Source: Neodontobutis hainanensis
Taxonomy: Eukaryota > Chordata > Actinopteri > Gobiiformes > Odontobutidae
Direction: 5' to 3'
DNA length: 64,000 nucleotides
NCBI GenBank assembly: GCA_024349245.1
Contig: JALDNG010000004.1
Location: 2,732,001 to 2,796,000 of the forward strand
Part shown: in pieces, positions 21,464-33,100 of the stretch
Layout: the number at the start of each line of letters is the position of its first letter
How positions within the stretch are numbered: position 1 is the stretch's first letter
Made by a program: the position numbers and the translations under genes
Notes under the pieces: generated by a model
Seen by the model: the letters and a program-made list of their open reading frames with translations, nothing else
The model's database searches: none
What the model was told of the DNA's origin: nothing

Positions 21464-22470
21464 GTCCTAAATCTGGGGCTGGATGTTATGTTCCCTTCCG
21501 TAGACCACACTAAGCATGGTTCTTCACTGCAGCTGTACTGAGTGGGGTCTAAAGGGAACACAGTGTCCATCCACAAGAAGAGACCGGGTCCACACAACAC
21601 CCACACGTCCTCCCAACGACAAGACCTGGTGATTTTAAACCCCAGGAGCTCAGGAGGAGCAGGACACGGAGAGGGACAGTGTGTGTCCTGCTGTGGTTTT
21701 GAGTGTCTCAGATGCGAGAGTTAGGACGTCTCTAACTTCAGTCTCTGTCCGTTTGGACAAAGATCGCATGTCTCTTCAAACCATCAGGCTTCTGTCGACA
21801 AAAAGTGGACTTCACTGTAATCTTTTGTCGCTCAAACACTTGAATTAAGTCTAAACCAAATCTAAACCTGGACTTAACCAGGTCTAAATTTAGAGACTAG
21901 ATTTTAGGAATGCAGCTCTGAAAAATAAATAAATAAAAGAGACCACTGGTGGAGAGCAAACCAAAACGCATAAAAGCTGTGATTCAAAATTAGGCTTATT
22001 CCACCAAATATTGATTTCTGAACTCTTCCTAAGTTAAAACATTAGTATTGTGAATAGTGTAACTTATTTTCTTTCCATTATTCCAAGTCTGACAACATTT
22101 CATCTTTTTTGTTTTTTTGACCACTTGTTGCTTTCGGAAAACAAATGCTCTAAATTACAATATTTTTATTTGGAATTTGGGAAAAAAATGTTGTCAGTAG
22201 TTTATAGAATATAACAAAAATGTTAATTTTACCCAAACACATACCTATAAATAGTAAAACCAGAGAAACTGATCATTTTGCAGTGGTCTCTTAATTTCCA
22301 GAGCTGTACATTATCCATCAGGACTAAACCAAGACTTAGTTTGAGGAATGTTTGAATGATAAAAAGACGACATTGAACCCACGTTTTGTCGACCAGAGAC
22401 TAAAGCTCAGTGGAAATGGGCCGATGGATTGTAGGCCTCGTGTGTGTGTTTCTCTTATGTTCCAGAGCAG

Positions 22471-22561
22471 GTGCGGCAGGACTTCGAGTGAAGAGAGCAG
22501 GACAGAACAGGGTTCACCCAAACCCCGCACGATGAGGCTGAACCAGAGACCAAGCTGCTGA
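22471..22561 (+). CDS. Last exon-like module before the poly(A) signal
   Basis: Acceptor CCAGAGCAG ends at 22470. One frame gives CGRTSSEESRTEQGSPKPRT and ends LNQRPSC at TGA 22559-22561; another gives VRQDFE and stops. RTSS links it to the 18950 module. It is followed about 100 bases later by AATAAATAATAAA (22664-22676), so the transcription unit probably ends near 22690. Low certainty on frame. Confidence 0.35.
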
Positions 22562-22663
22562 CCTCGAGAGGAACACCATCACACGGTGGAAGGACGAACA
22601 CAGTCCAACATTAAGTTCTGCAGAAGAAACACAGACTGATGTCACTGACGTCGAGTTAAACTG

Positions 22664-22676
22664 AATAAATAATAAA
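22664..22676 (+). other. Tandem polyadenylation signals of the unrecognised gene
   Basis: AATAAATAATAAA contains two overlapping-style AATAAA/AATAAAG signals, the first good ones after the charged modules. Confidence 0.5.
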
Positions 22677-23322
22677 GATGGATAAACTTGAACTTATTTA
22701 AATTAGTTTGGACCATTTTGTTTCTTTTCAATGAGTCTTGTTCAAATAAATTCTTATTACTTCATGATTCATAAAACCACAGAAACATTTACAGTTGTCA
22801 CTTTTAAATAATATGGCTCTCATTTTGGAAATAGCAGCAAGATCTGGAAAAGTTCTGATTTAGTCTTGGCATAATCTTGGTTTTAATTTTAGTAAGAACA
22901 ATATTATTATCACTAACTCACATCCACATCAGAAACCACATAAAATTGCATCTAAAAACATCTCAAATAAAACTGTATTACTCTTTCCATTAGTCACAAA
23001 CACGTCCAGGAGAAACAATAAACAGCTTGTCACACCCACTGGTTTCCCTGGCTTCTTGTTTCCCATGGGCACCCCTGAACTAGACTCACCTAAACTCAAT
23101 CTACAATCAAGCAGCAGACAGCAAAGACCCAGACTCCTGGTGTTTGTTTTCTGTCATTTGTGATTATTTTCAGTTTTTAAAACTTATTGTCTAAAGTTTT
23201 AAGATTGTATATATTTTTATTGCATGGACACTTTGTGTTTTCTTACACTTTTAGCACTTTCTGTGAGCTGCTGTAACCAGTAGATTTCCCATCACACCCC
23301 CTTCTGCAATGAGCCATCAACA

Positions 23323-23376
23323 ACCTGTTCAAATCCATCTAAAACCTGTTCAAATCCATCTAAACCCTGTTCAAAT
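23323..23376. repeat. 21-bp repeat, short cluster
   Basis: About 2.5 copies of CCTGTTCAAATCCATCTAAA. The same unit is amplified at 24067-24297. Confidence 0.85.
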
Positions 23377-23659
23377 TTGTGGAAGTCTATTTCTGCCACT
23401 TTGTTTGAGCATTGTTTTCTCATAATTATGAGATACTGTTGGAAAAATATCCAACATTTTAGTGCTAGAGAGATGTTTCACACAGTTCACATGACGAGTT
23501 AGTGAAAGCGTGCAGCAAGGAGACAAGTCTATACAAATAGAGTTAAATAGAGTCTGAAGCATGTGTATAACATGAGTTTTTTAATTCAGTTTGCTGGCCT
23601 TGAGCTGGTGAGACTGTGTTACCTGAAAAAGAGTATACATCTATATGACAAAACAAGAC

Positions 23660-23870
23660 TTTTATTTCTGTATAGCTCACAGCAACAGCCGCCTAAAAGG
23701 GCTTAACAGACTGCACTAGACAACATCCCCTGTCTTTAGACCCTCCTTCAGGTTAAGAAAAGATAAATAAAGAAAAAAAACAGCCCTGGAAAAAAGAGAA
23801 ATCTCAGGGAAAACCACAGAAGGATGGATCCACTCCCAGGATGGACAGGCCGTGCAGGAATGTGTTTAGG
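23660..23870 (-). mobile_element. 3' end fragment of an L2-like LINE
   Basis: CAACAGCCGCCTAAAAGGGC, TTAACAGACTGCACTAGACA and ACCCTCCTTCAGG match the segment at 45840-45920 that follows the LINE ORF there. Only the untranslated 3' part remains. Confidence 0.65.
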
Positions 23871-24066
23871 ACAGTTGAAAAAACACAAATTCACAAAACA
23901 TATTCACAAAAAAACATTTGGACAGGTCCAGTATTCCAAGAGGGAAAGCTCCAGAATATGTTTGTGCCAGTTATATTTTGTGGGGGCTATTGCTAATCAG
24001 AGACTGGAAAATGTGTCTCTGAGAAGTATGTGTGAGGATGTCAAACTGTCAAAACTGACAAAAATA

Positions 24067-24297
24067 TGTTTAAATCCAACTAAAACCTGTTCAAATCTTT
24101 CTAAAACATGTTTAAATCCAAATAAAACCTGTTTAAATCCATCTACAGACTGTTTAAATCTAAACTAAAACCAGTTAAAATCCAACTAAAACATGTTCAA
24201 ATGCAACTAAAACCAGTTCAAATCTGACTAAAACCGGATCAAATTGAACAAAACCTTCCCAAATCCAACTAACACATGTTCAAATCTAACTAAATCT
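24067..24297. repeat. 21-bp tandem repeat, about 11 copies
   Basis: Unit of the type TGTTTAAATCCAACTAAAACC with substitutions but an almost constant 21-base period. Being a multiple of 3 it keeps a frame open (a heptad-like LNPTKTC...), which creates the spurious 114-codon frame at 23824-24168. Confidence 0.9.
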
Positions 24298-26612
24298 TGA
24301 ATTTGTAGAAATTATAAAATCATCAGATCTGCCCATCATCTGCCCTTGGAAATTTTACTCTCATCAAAATTGTCTCTCTCTTTGCAAAAAGTGTATGTAA
24401 TTGTATCCTGAACCATCTTTAAAAACTGAGCACTTTTCATTTCGTGGTTGTTAAACTTCCAGATCCAGCAGATGGCAGCACAGATCAAAATAATGAAGTC
24501 AACTTTGGGCTTGTGTGGAAGCTGTGTCTATTCATTCTTTCTTTCTCTACTTCCAGGAATAAAAGTTCTTAAATTATGTCTGACCACACGTCACCTTCTT
24601 CTCTTTCCCTTTAGAGCCAACACACAGCCACCACATAACACAAATGTACAAAAAACAAACAAAAAAAACTGTTACCAAATCATTACCAGTTAATTCTGTA
24701 TTTGTTCTGATGAGTCATGTATTTTATTTGCCAAAGTTGAGGCAGCTTGAGGCCATTTAATGAACTCCAGCCAAAAAAACCCACTCCTCTGCCCTTTGGC
24801 TCAAGTGCTGGGAGACATTTGAACACATTTAGTGAAGTTTAATGTCTCCTGTTATTAATCTGAAAAAGTCCAGATTTAGACAGCCGTACATCAGCTTTGT
24901 TAAAATGTTTCTCATAACCATTGTCTGGATACATTAAACACTTTCTGGTTTGTAAGGTATAAAAAACTCCCTTAGTCATCTCTCGCGCAATCGAAAGTGT
25001 TTCATGATACCATCACTGGAGTGCACACGGTTATCCTTCACCGTTACTCTGAAAACAGGAAACTACTCACCACAAACGTCTTCCTGACTTTCACCATATC
25101 TGAGTCTAAGTGAAAGCACTGCACCGAGATGTGAAAAATGAATGGGTGGGAGTCATTAAGCTGCAAAGGTCACAACTACTTAATTTACTACCTTCATAGC
25201 TCCTGCTGTGATTCATGTGGGCTTCACTAGACATTGTTTTTACAGAGTGTAAACTATTTAGATGTTTGTTTGTTCCACAGATGAATGCAGAAGTTGCATA
25301 AACCAATGTTTGTTTCAATAGATTTGGCACTGAAAAGGGAGAAGCTTTTCAATGATTAAAGTTATTCCTTCAAAAGTAAAGCACAAACTAAATGTCTGTC
25401 TAGTTCATATCAACCACATAATCCAACTCATTGTTAAGGATTTTTCTAATATAAACTTTTTTTTTGTAGTATGAGTTCAGTAAATGGCATTGCTGGCTTT
25501 TCAGTCAATCAAGCCTCGCCTCAATAAAAGGAAAGTATAGTCACCAAAGACTAATTGGGTCATCTTTAGTTGAACGTCAAGAACACATTTAATAAGGTTT
25601 TGATTATGTTATATCAATTAAGTCATGAGTCAAAAAATTACACAAAAAACTCAGGCATTAGACCACATTTTTCATCACAATATACTTTATTTGACGGCCC
25701 AACCTGAATCAGTGGAAGTACTCATTCTCTTTCTGCATGTAGGTGAATTTGTAATCACAGTAATGTCTATCGTTTCAATTGTCATTCCTTTGTTTTATGT
25801 CACAGTCTGCTTTCAAAGTCATTTCCATCACACATAAAAAAATTACCGCGTTAATCAAGAATGGGTTTATTTAATTATGCCAATTTGAAACCCATGACTG
25901 GTTGCCAAAATTGTAATTTATGCAAAAGATTAAAAAGCAACTGAATGTAGTGAACTATAGCGAAATAGAGCTGAGTATGAAGGATGTTTGCTTTTGATGT
26001 TGTCAAAGGAAGCTGTGATAAGAGCAAAAATAGCAGGAAATAGAGAATCACTGCCAAAAAAATAAATAAAAAATAGACATCTGCTTCTTCTCTCACTACA
26101 GTTGAAAAGGGAAGTGCACATTACAGGATGCAAAGACTTTTCCTGTGCCTTGCAGTCACATTGCCCTTATTAACTTTGAGGTGATGCTTCTCTGGAGAGC
26201 ACACTGTTAAAGGTGAACCTCATTACTTCTTTTCTTCAACCTCGCAAAGTTTCTGTTGTATCAAGAGCCTCCCTTGGCTTTCGCTGATACTTGATACTTG
26301 TTCAAGTCGTATAGAGCTACTCCACAAGAAGCGCAGCCCTTCACAGCAGGAGTATTGTTCTTTCGCTCTGTCAGAATTATAAGTGAACCTGTTGTATCCG
26401 AGACATATATATCGATAGGCTCAGGTTCCCACACTGTGAGAAGAAATGAGCTTTATGGGTCAATGAAGATGTAGCCTTGAGAGAAAAGTCTGCAGGCTCA
26501 GAGTGAGACCTGAGATGTACAGACAGAGAAATATAGAGAGATTGTTTTGCTTTTAATAAACTTAAAAGGTCAAAAGCGACATTGTGACTTTTTAACAGAA
26601 AATATAATTAAA

Positions 26613-28785
26613 ATTAAAGCCGCAAGCGGCGATAAAGGCCCTCGCCTCCCTTGCGACCGCGGGGACACATGTATTCGGAGGAATGCATTTCGTGCTTTAA
26701 AGCGTAAACTTCACAGTAATGTCAAATAACTGGGCCTGTGCCTCTGCTTGAATCTTCTTCTGGCTGGAGCCTGCTTCATCATCTCGGGCCTGTGCTACTG
26801 CTGGGGCCTGCTACACCACCTTGTATTTAGAGTTAAAGGTCTCCACATTCCCTGGTTTTCCTGGGATCTGTCTGAACTTATAAAAATAATAGATTATGTT
26901 TGGGCTAAGGCGAGAAAAACAAAATACTGACTGGAGATTTGCTCAGAAATCGCTGCACCCGCCTGTTAAGAAGTAAAAATGTAAATATTACTTGTCTAAA
27001 AAACAAGTTTACAAGTTCCAAAAGATTCTGAAGAGCTTTCCAAGGCTCTAGTCTTGGCTCTGGAGGAGCGTCCTTTAAAGGAAGGATCCTGGCATTTTGT
27101 AAATGGCATTTATTTCCCAAAGTAATGGCTGCCTCTTCACAGGCTCATTACGACCACAGCCGTAAATGTATCAAAAAACAAAATGACAACTTTGGTTGGC
27201 ACTCGTGTCTAGATAATACTCAACAAATTTGGGGCCTTTTAGAAAAAAACACATTGGGTTTAATCTTTTGACCCGAGGGGTGCGATTTAGTTGGTCGCGC
27301 CTTTCACCCCACATGGTGGACTTCCTGTTGAGTTTAGGCTGTGGCTGTCATAGACTTTTCTGTTTGGCCTGAGGTGTCCTATGGATGTACCAAGTTTCAT
27401 TTTTCTACGTTGGAAAAAATTACTTTCACTTTCCATAGGCCGAATGTATTTTCATTTCCCAGGGGTCGCCACTGAGTCATTTCTTTTTATTATTTTTTCA
27501 AATATTTAAGATACATCAATATTTTGCCAGGCTTAAGTTTAGTGGCCAATAAAATTAACTTTTGCGCACATTTACTGGCTCAAAATTAAGGACAATTTTG
27601 CAGAAAAATTTGCAGAAAAATAAAAATTAAATAAAAATATAAATTGAGCAAAAACAACAAGAAAAGGCATTGTCTATTTTGCACACAAGTGTTTAGCTCA
27701 TTTTGCCTAAGTTTGGTGTTTCTTGAATGAAGCAGCTATTTTCTGTCAATTTTTAAAAGTGAGGTGTATTCTAACCCGGTTCACATTTTCAATTCAAAAT
27801 GGCCGCCTTCTCGTGTGTGATAGGGTGTGGTCCCCATTGGCTTTTATGTTCATAAGCCCATGCTGGATGTGTGTACCAAGTTTCATTTGCCTAGGACAAA
27901 CTAAAATTTTCCCTTCCCATTGACTTTTTCCACATATTTGCGCCGTTGCTATGGCAACACATTTATAAATAGGGGGTGGTTGTCATTAGCTTTTATGTTC
28001 GTCATGACATAAGTGATGTGTGTGCCAAATTTTATGTCTCTATGACATACTAAATTCTTGGGTCCCATTATAAGTTTGTAGGGGCGCTAGAGGGCCATTT
28101 CTAAAGCTAACCCTTTTATTTACATATCTTTGTGTTCAGGTCGTGAATGTGCACAAACGCCTTTTGAGTCCAACTTGATCCGAGAAGGCGTTTGAGAGTA
28201 AACGGATAATTTATTACCACAAAAATGGCCGCCTCGTTACAGGCTTGCCACACCCACACCCGATAAGATATCAAAAACAAAATGACAGCTTTTGTTGGCA
28301 CATGTGTCTAGATGATACTCACCAAAATTGGGGCCATTTAGACAAAAACAATGAGTTGAATCTTTTGGCGTAAGGGTGCGATTTAGGTGGCCGCGACTTT
28401 CACCCCACATGGCGGACTTCCTGTTGAGTTTACACTGTGGCTGTCATAGACTTTTCTGTTTGCCCTGAGGTGTTCTATGGACCTACCAAGTTTTGTATTT
28501 CTACATTGGAAAAAATGTACTTTCACTTTCCATAGGCCCAATGTATTTTGACTTTTCTAGGGGTCGCCACTGAGTCATTTTTCATATTTTTTTTTCGGCG
28601 ACTTCAAATACATAAATTTTTCGCCGATCTTGAACTTTGGGCCAAATAAAAATGACTTTTCGCGCATGTTCACTGGGTCAAATTGAGGATCATTTTGCAG
28701 AAAAAAAAAAAAAAAAAAAAAAAAAAATAATAATAATCCGAGCAAAAACAATAGGCCCTCCCGGCTATCACCGGCTCGGGCCTAA
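26613..28785. mobile_element. Composite dispersed element, 2.2 kb, imperfect inverted ends, internal 1.1-kb duplication
   Basis: Left end AATTAAAGCCGCAAGCGGCG; right end, read in reverse complement, AATTAGGCCCGAGCCGGTGA: similar inverted termini. Inside, a block including CTTTCACCCCACATGG, GACTTCCTGTTGAGTTTA and AGGGGTCGCCACTGAGTCAT occurs at 27301 and again at 28397 (offset 1096). A smaller CTTTTATGTTC/TGTGTG(T/C)CAA motif repeats within the spacer (about 27840 and 27990). An A-run of about 29 lies at 28700-28728. No transposase frame is seen. It is a non-autonomous repeat whose class I do not recognise. Confidence 0.8.
27945..27958 (-). promoter_or_regulatory. RFX X-box motif inside the composite repeat
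   Basis: Read on the - strand: GTTGCCATAGCAAC, an exact fit to GTNRCC-N2-RGYAAC. Being inside a dispersed repeat, it may be incidental. Confidence 0.35.
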
Positions 28786-29290
28786 TTACTAAAATATCTG
28801 GTCTCAGATAGTTTTACTCATTAAAAAAAAATGTTTTCTTTCTTTCAGAAAGAAAGCACACCAAGCGCATCAACCAAAGTCGTTTCTAGATACTAAGACA
28901 GTTGTAATCATAAATTATTTTACTATAAAGTCTTTTATTATAAAGTCTTTTGGAAATATACAGTAAACAGTTGAAATGGTGGCAAAGAAATAACCCTTTT
29001 TTTTGGCCCCTCTTTTGCTTGCTAGTTTGCTGGCCCCTTTGCAATGCCTCTGTGTGTGACTCTAACAACATTTACAACCTAGTATGAATTAATTTAGGCT
29101 ACGTTTTATTAAGGTAGGTCTATTATACTTGTTTTATTTAGTTATGACAGACTGTACTGACAGGCAATTCAGATACAGATTAGCATGTAGCCTACCCTGA
29201 ATTATTAGCTTAGTTTAATCGCCATTTAAATCTGATACAGACCTAAAGTAAGCCCTGTCACACTTTGTTCTAGCCTTTTCAACTAGTACA
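28786..29290. other. Gap upstream of the stt3b promoter
   Basis: A/T-rich; nothing recognised. A short self-complementary CTTTCTTTCAGAAAGAAAG lies near 28837-28855. Confidence 0.5.
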
Positions 29291-29299
29291 TGTGAAATT

Positions 29300-29847
29300 C
29301 ATTTATTCCATTGGTCGGTGTGGCCCTAGAAGCGCCTGTGTTGTTAGCTTGCTATACGCTTTCCCCGCCATCCATCAAGCACGTCTTTCGCTTTTATCCA
29401 ACGGTTACACTTCTGCATTCTGATTAGTCTCTTTGCGTGTCAGTCAAAGTCACGCTGCTTTCTGATTGGTTGACTCCGGGAGATGCTTTTCTCTTCTCCG
29501 TACCTGTCTCGCTGTGAGAGGCTGTCAGCGCTTCCTGCTTGGATACTCATCCCGCCCCTTCATCCAGCTCCAAGGAAGGAAGAAGGAAATGCTCGAGTCG
29601 CATGTGTCACTTCCAGTCTGTATGCTGCAAAACCGTGCTGCTATGTGATTCCTTGGGATATTTTACTTGTTTTGCGGTCGGTGGGACGTAAGGTTTGAAA
29701 GTTAGGAATCCCAGCTGGTGTTTTGGAGCGAGGGAAAGGTTTGTGTGAGTGTTTTTGGGAGAGGTAAAGGAAGAAGGGGGGGGGCTTTTCTTTCCTGTGT
29801 GATACCAGATAGCGCGCATCGCTTGCTTTGCCACGACAGGATTGAAT
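29300..29847 (+). promoter_or_regulatory. stt3b promoter and 5' UTR
   Basis: C+G and CpG content rise compared with the flanks. Inverted CCAAT boxes (ATTGG) lie at 29310-29314 and near 29464 (CTGATTGGTTG). There is no TATA box at a sensible place, as expected for a housekeeping ER enzyme. The transcription start is not fixed; 5' UTR probably begins after about 29500. Confidence 0.5.
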
Positions 29848-30146
29848 ATGGCGGAGCATCACCCGGTTTCTGACAACAAACACAAGTCTTCTCTGAACTC
29901 TGGTGGGCCGTCGTACTCGGGGAATGGACGCAGCAGCACGGCGGTGGTGGAGAGAGCAGGCAGCGGGAGTAGCAGCAGCAGCGGCGGGGCGGGAGGAGGC
30001 GGGCTGTCCGGCGGCCTGTCGCAGCCGGCCGGGTGGCAGTCACTGCTTTCTTTCACCATCCTGTTCCTGGCCTGGCTGGCTGGGTTCAGCTCCAGACTCT
30101 TTGCTGTCATCCGCTTTGAGAGCATCATTCACGAGTTTGACCCCTG
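29848..30146 (+). CDS. stt3b: stt3b exon 1 (oligosaccharyltransferase catalytic subunit STT3B, N-terminus)
   Basis: STT3B is the ER-membrane catalytic subunit that moves the lipid-linked glycan to Asn-X-Ser/Thr, mainly on sites missed by STT3A. The exon encodes 99 residues plus two bases of a Trp codon and ends at donor TG|GTAAGT. It starts MAEHHPVSDNKHKSSLNS (MAE...KHKSSLNS is shared with human STT3B), followed by a Ser/Gly-rich linker with a run of serines. It then matches the human protein closely: LSGGLSQPAGWQSLLSF, the first membrane helix TILFLAWLAGFSSRLFAVI, and FESIIHEFDPW, whose EFD holds a catalytic/metal-binding acidic residue of the first lumenal loop. ATG 29848 has A at -3 and G at +4. 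The next exon (normally FNYR...) was not found in the window. Confidence 0.97.
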
Positions 30147-33100
30147 GTAAGTTTGTGTTTTTACCCAAAAGCTGCAGTGTTAATGGATATAAGGCATGCC
30201 TTTAATGTTCAATGAGACCTGGCTGCGCTGTGAGGAAGTTTTCTCTTGTCAAACGACTGCTTTGGAGCTTGCCACATGTTGTCGTGATTCCTTCTTTGAC
30301 TAAATTAGTGCTGTTGTTGCTAAGGAGCTTCGTCCGCAGATTTGAACACGCAGTACTTTTAATTGGAGCTCATGTTTTGGTCATTTAAACTAGGAATTGA
30401 CTCCAAACTGGGCGCATGTCCAAATTGGCCAAGTCATACCCACCAAAGAGCCAGAGTTTCCGCCTCTAATTCAGTTGTAACTCATTATGAAGTGAAGATA
30501 GAAGATGGGGGGAGGACAAGTGTCAAAGCAGTGTAAACTAGGACAATGGTGACAGCTTGGTTTGACGCGGGCTCAACCCGGAACAAAACAGCTCCAGGGG
30601 TTAACAGGGTCAAGTCCTTTAGCATGCATTCTCTTTTCAAGGCAGGTGTTTCTCAGTTTCACAAACCAAATGTATCCAGGTAGATCTTTGGTGCATGCGT
30701 TTATCACTGCTGTCTCTTGCTGTCATTGCATTGACCCTGCCATTGCACCAGTTTAAGAGATTAACAGAACAGACATGTTTGGCCACATTAATTAGACTAA
30801 GACTTGTTTTAAGTTGTGAACCTAAACTGTGTTGCTAAAAGACTGTTTACTTACATTTATGACAAACTCAACAATGACGAGACAAAACACAACATCATCA
30901 AATTATCTTCAAAAAGAGAGAAAAGTGACCAAAATGTCTGAATGTTTGAGCTGATACCATGAAGCATCAACAGTGTTTCAAGGTATCGGCTCAAAACTTG
31001 CTACATTCAGACTTCAGACAAGCGACTGTTTCCATACAAGAGTTATTCCTCTTTAGGATATGCTCACTGCAGGTAGATGTAAATAGCCTGTGTTTTTATT
31101 GTATTTTAAACATCTCACTGCCTCACTCAGTCAAAGCTGTGCTCTGTCTCAAGACTTTCATAACAATAAGACTTTTATTATCATCTGTTATTCATCATTT
31201 CTTATAGAACTTATGATTTCAGCTGTTGCAACACACTTGCTTAGAAGCTTCAACATGTATTAGGGTTGCTTAATCGTTTAACCTACTAGCAAGGCACTGT
31301 TTCTTCCGGCATTTGTGTGAGTAGAACAAACCTCATGCCAAAGAATTGCAGTATTGTATATTTTATGTATATATGACAACTACATTTTTGTTTTCTTTGC
31401 CAAAATGGTTCTCCTAGAGTTAGAAGATTATGCTCTAAAGATAATTTCAGTTTAAAAGGCACCCTTTTTGTTAACTTATTTTACTTGAGGATTTGATGTT
31501 CTGTAGATGTTCTTGGGAAGTTAAAGCAGTCATCTGTGGTACTCATTGGCTTTAAGCGTTAAAAGGTTTCCAGATGACAGTGCGACAGCAGTTAGCTTCT
31601 TCTTTAAAATTGCTGTAGGCGTTCTGAGATAAGGAGCTGAAGCAGTCAGAGCTTGGTTAGCTTCTCACCTTTTCATGTTTGTGCTTGGGTAGATAGGGCA
31701 CCTTTAGCTTACTTTAAAGACAGAGAAGCACTTGAAATTAAACAGCGCTGCACTTGGAGACTATGCTCTTTCATACTACTCATCATTATTGTCTGTGTTT
31801 CTTTTTAAAAAATAAAAATTGCCACCAGCCTGTGTCCAACCAGAGATTGTACATGCTTTGTTTGTGCTCTAAGGGACTATTGCCCGACCTAAGCCTGCAT
31901 TGCATCAGTGAAAGCATTTAATGCTTATTCTGACACCAGCAGTAGGGATTAAACTGCCAGCTTCATGTCTATCTGCCGCGAAGACAACGAAGAGGCTTGA
32001 AAGCTTTGGCTCGGCAAAGATCCTTCACGTTGTCTAAAAAAACCTAAGATGGCATGACACATGGTTTAATTTATTCATACACTGCTTCATTGTTCTATCA
32101 TTGTGCAGGTACTGTTACACCAGTGGCACATATTCGGATACTGAAGAGACACAGAGGGATGTCTGTGTTTCCACTGCAGGTCACTGTGGTAAAAGGACAA
32201 GTTTCAGAAGAAATGTCTGTTTTTCTGGGTTCATTTAAAACAAACTGTAAACAGAGCAACTCACAAAACCTTGAAATTATCTCAAAGTTAATTGACAAGA
32301 CAAAACATTAACTCATACATAATTTAGGCTAATTTCTGAGTGTAATAAAGATGATTTAATAGAACTAACTGTAACTATATTGATATTTTGCTGTTGTGTA
32401 GGAATTGTTGAATTTATTGACCAAATATTGACTTGCAAAATGTCAATGCACACGTCTTTTTACATTTTCAAAACTATACCTAACTACAATTATCTTACGA
32501 AGAGAACACCACTGAAATAGTAGCTGGAACATATCAGGAAAACACCTGTGAATGCACCTTTTTATTATTGTATGAACAGTGTCAGACATCGTCAAGGTCA
32601 CGGTAAAGAAACGTCAAAGCAGTCTGACATTAAAGGAGAATAAAAGCCGATGAGGTTTGCAGCTCTTTCTGATCACAGCTGGACGGACCTGTCTTCATGT
32701 CCGCCGCACTGACCCGGCTGCTGTCATGCTGCAAGTTATCTCTAAAAGCAGAGCTAACAGGCGCTGCGCCCTCCACTGCTCTGTTTGTTCCCTTTTCTCT
32801 CCCTCGTCTCTTACTGATCTGTGCTTTTGATGTGGCTTGTTAATACATCTTTTTTCCGTCAGAAGTGTGAGATGGAGCAATTAGATCTGACGGCAATGAG
32901 GGCAGAGACCAACATTAGGCAGTCGGCTTGTGGATACAGACTTGTGCTTTGAGTTTGGGGATGAGTTAATCAAAGACAGAGCAGCATTGGTAAGAAAAAC
33001 AAAAAACCTGTATCATCAGTGCTTATGTGTCTGTCTGAAGTAGCCACGCAAAAAATGCTGGACCTCCTTCATAGACAAGTCTGGCACATTCACCTGTCAT

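Larger units (their letters stand above)
22690..26612. other. Intergenic region between the unrecognised gene and the composite repeat
   Basis: No gene recognised. Contains a 21-bp repeat in two clusters and an L2-like 3' end, listed separately. Remaining frames of 60-110 codons are isolated and without family resemblance. Confidence 0.55.

Noticed and set aside
23824..24168. 114-codon frame with repeated LNP-KTC heptads
   Set aside because: Created by the 21-bp tandem repeat, whose length is a multiple of three. No start context or splicing support.
29859..30128. Antisense and alternate-frame Pro/Ala-rich frames over stt3b exon 1
   Set aside because: Mirrors of the Gly/Ser-rich STT3B N-terminus.
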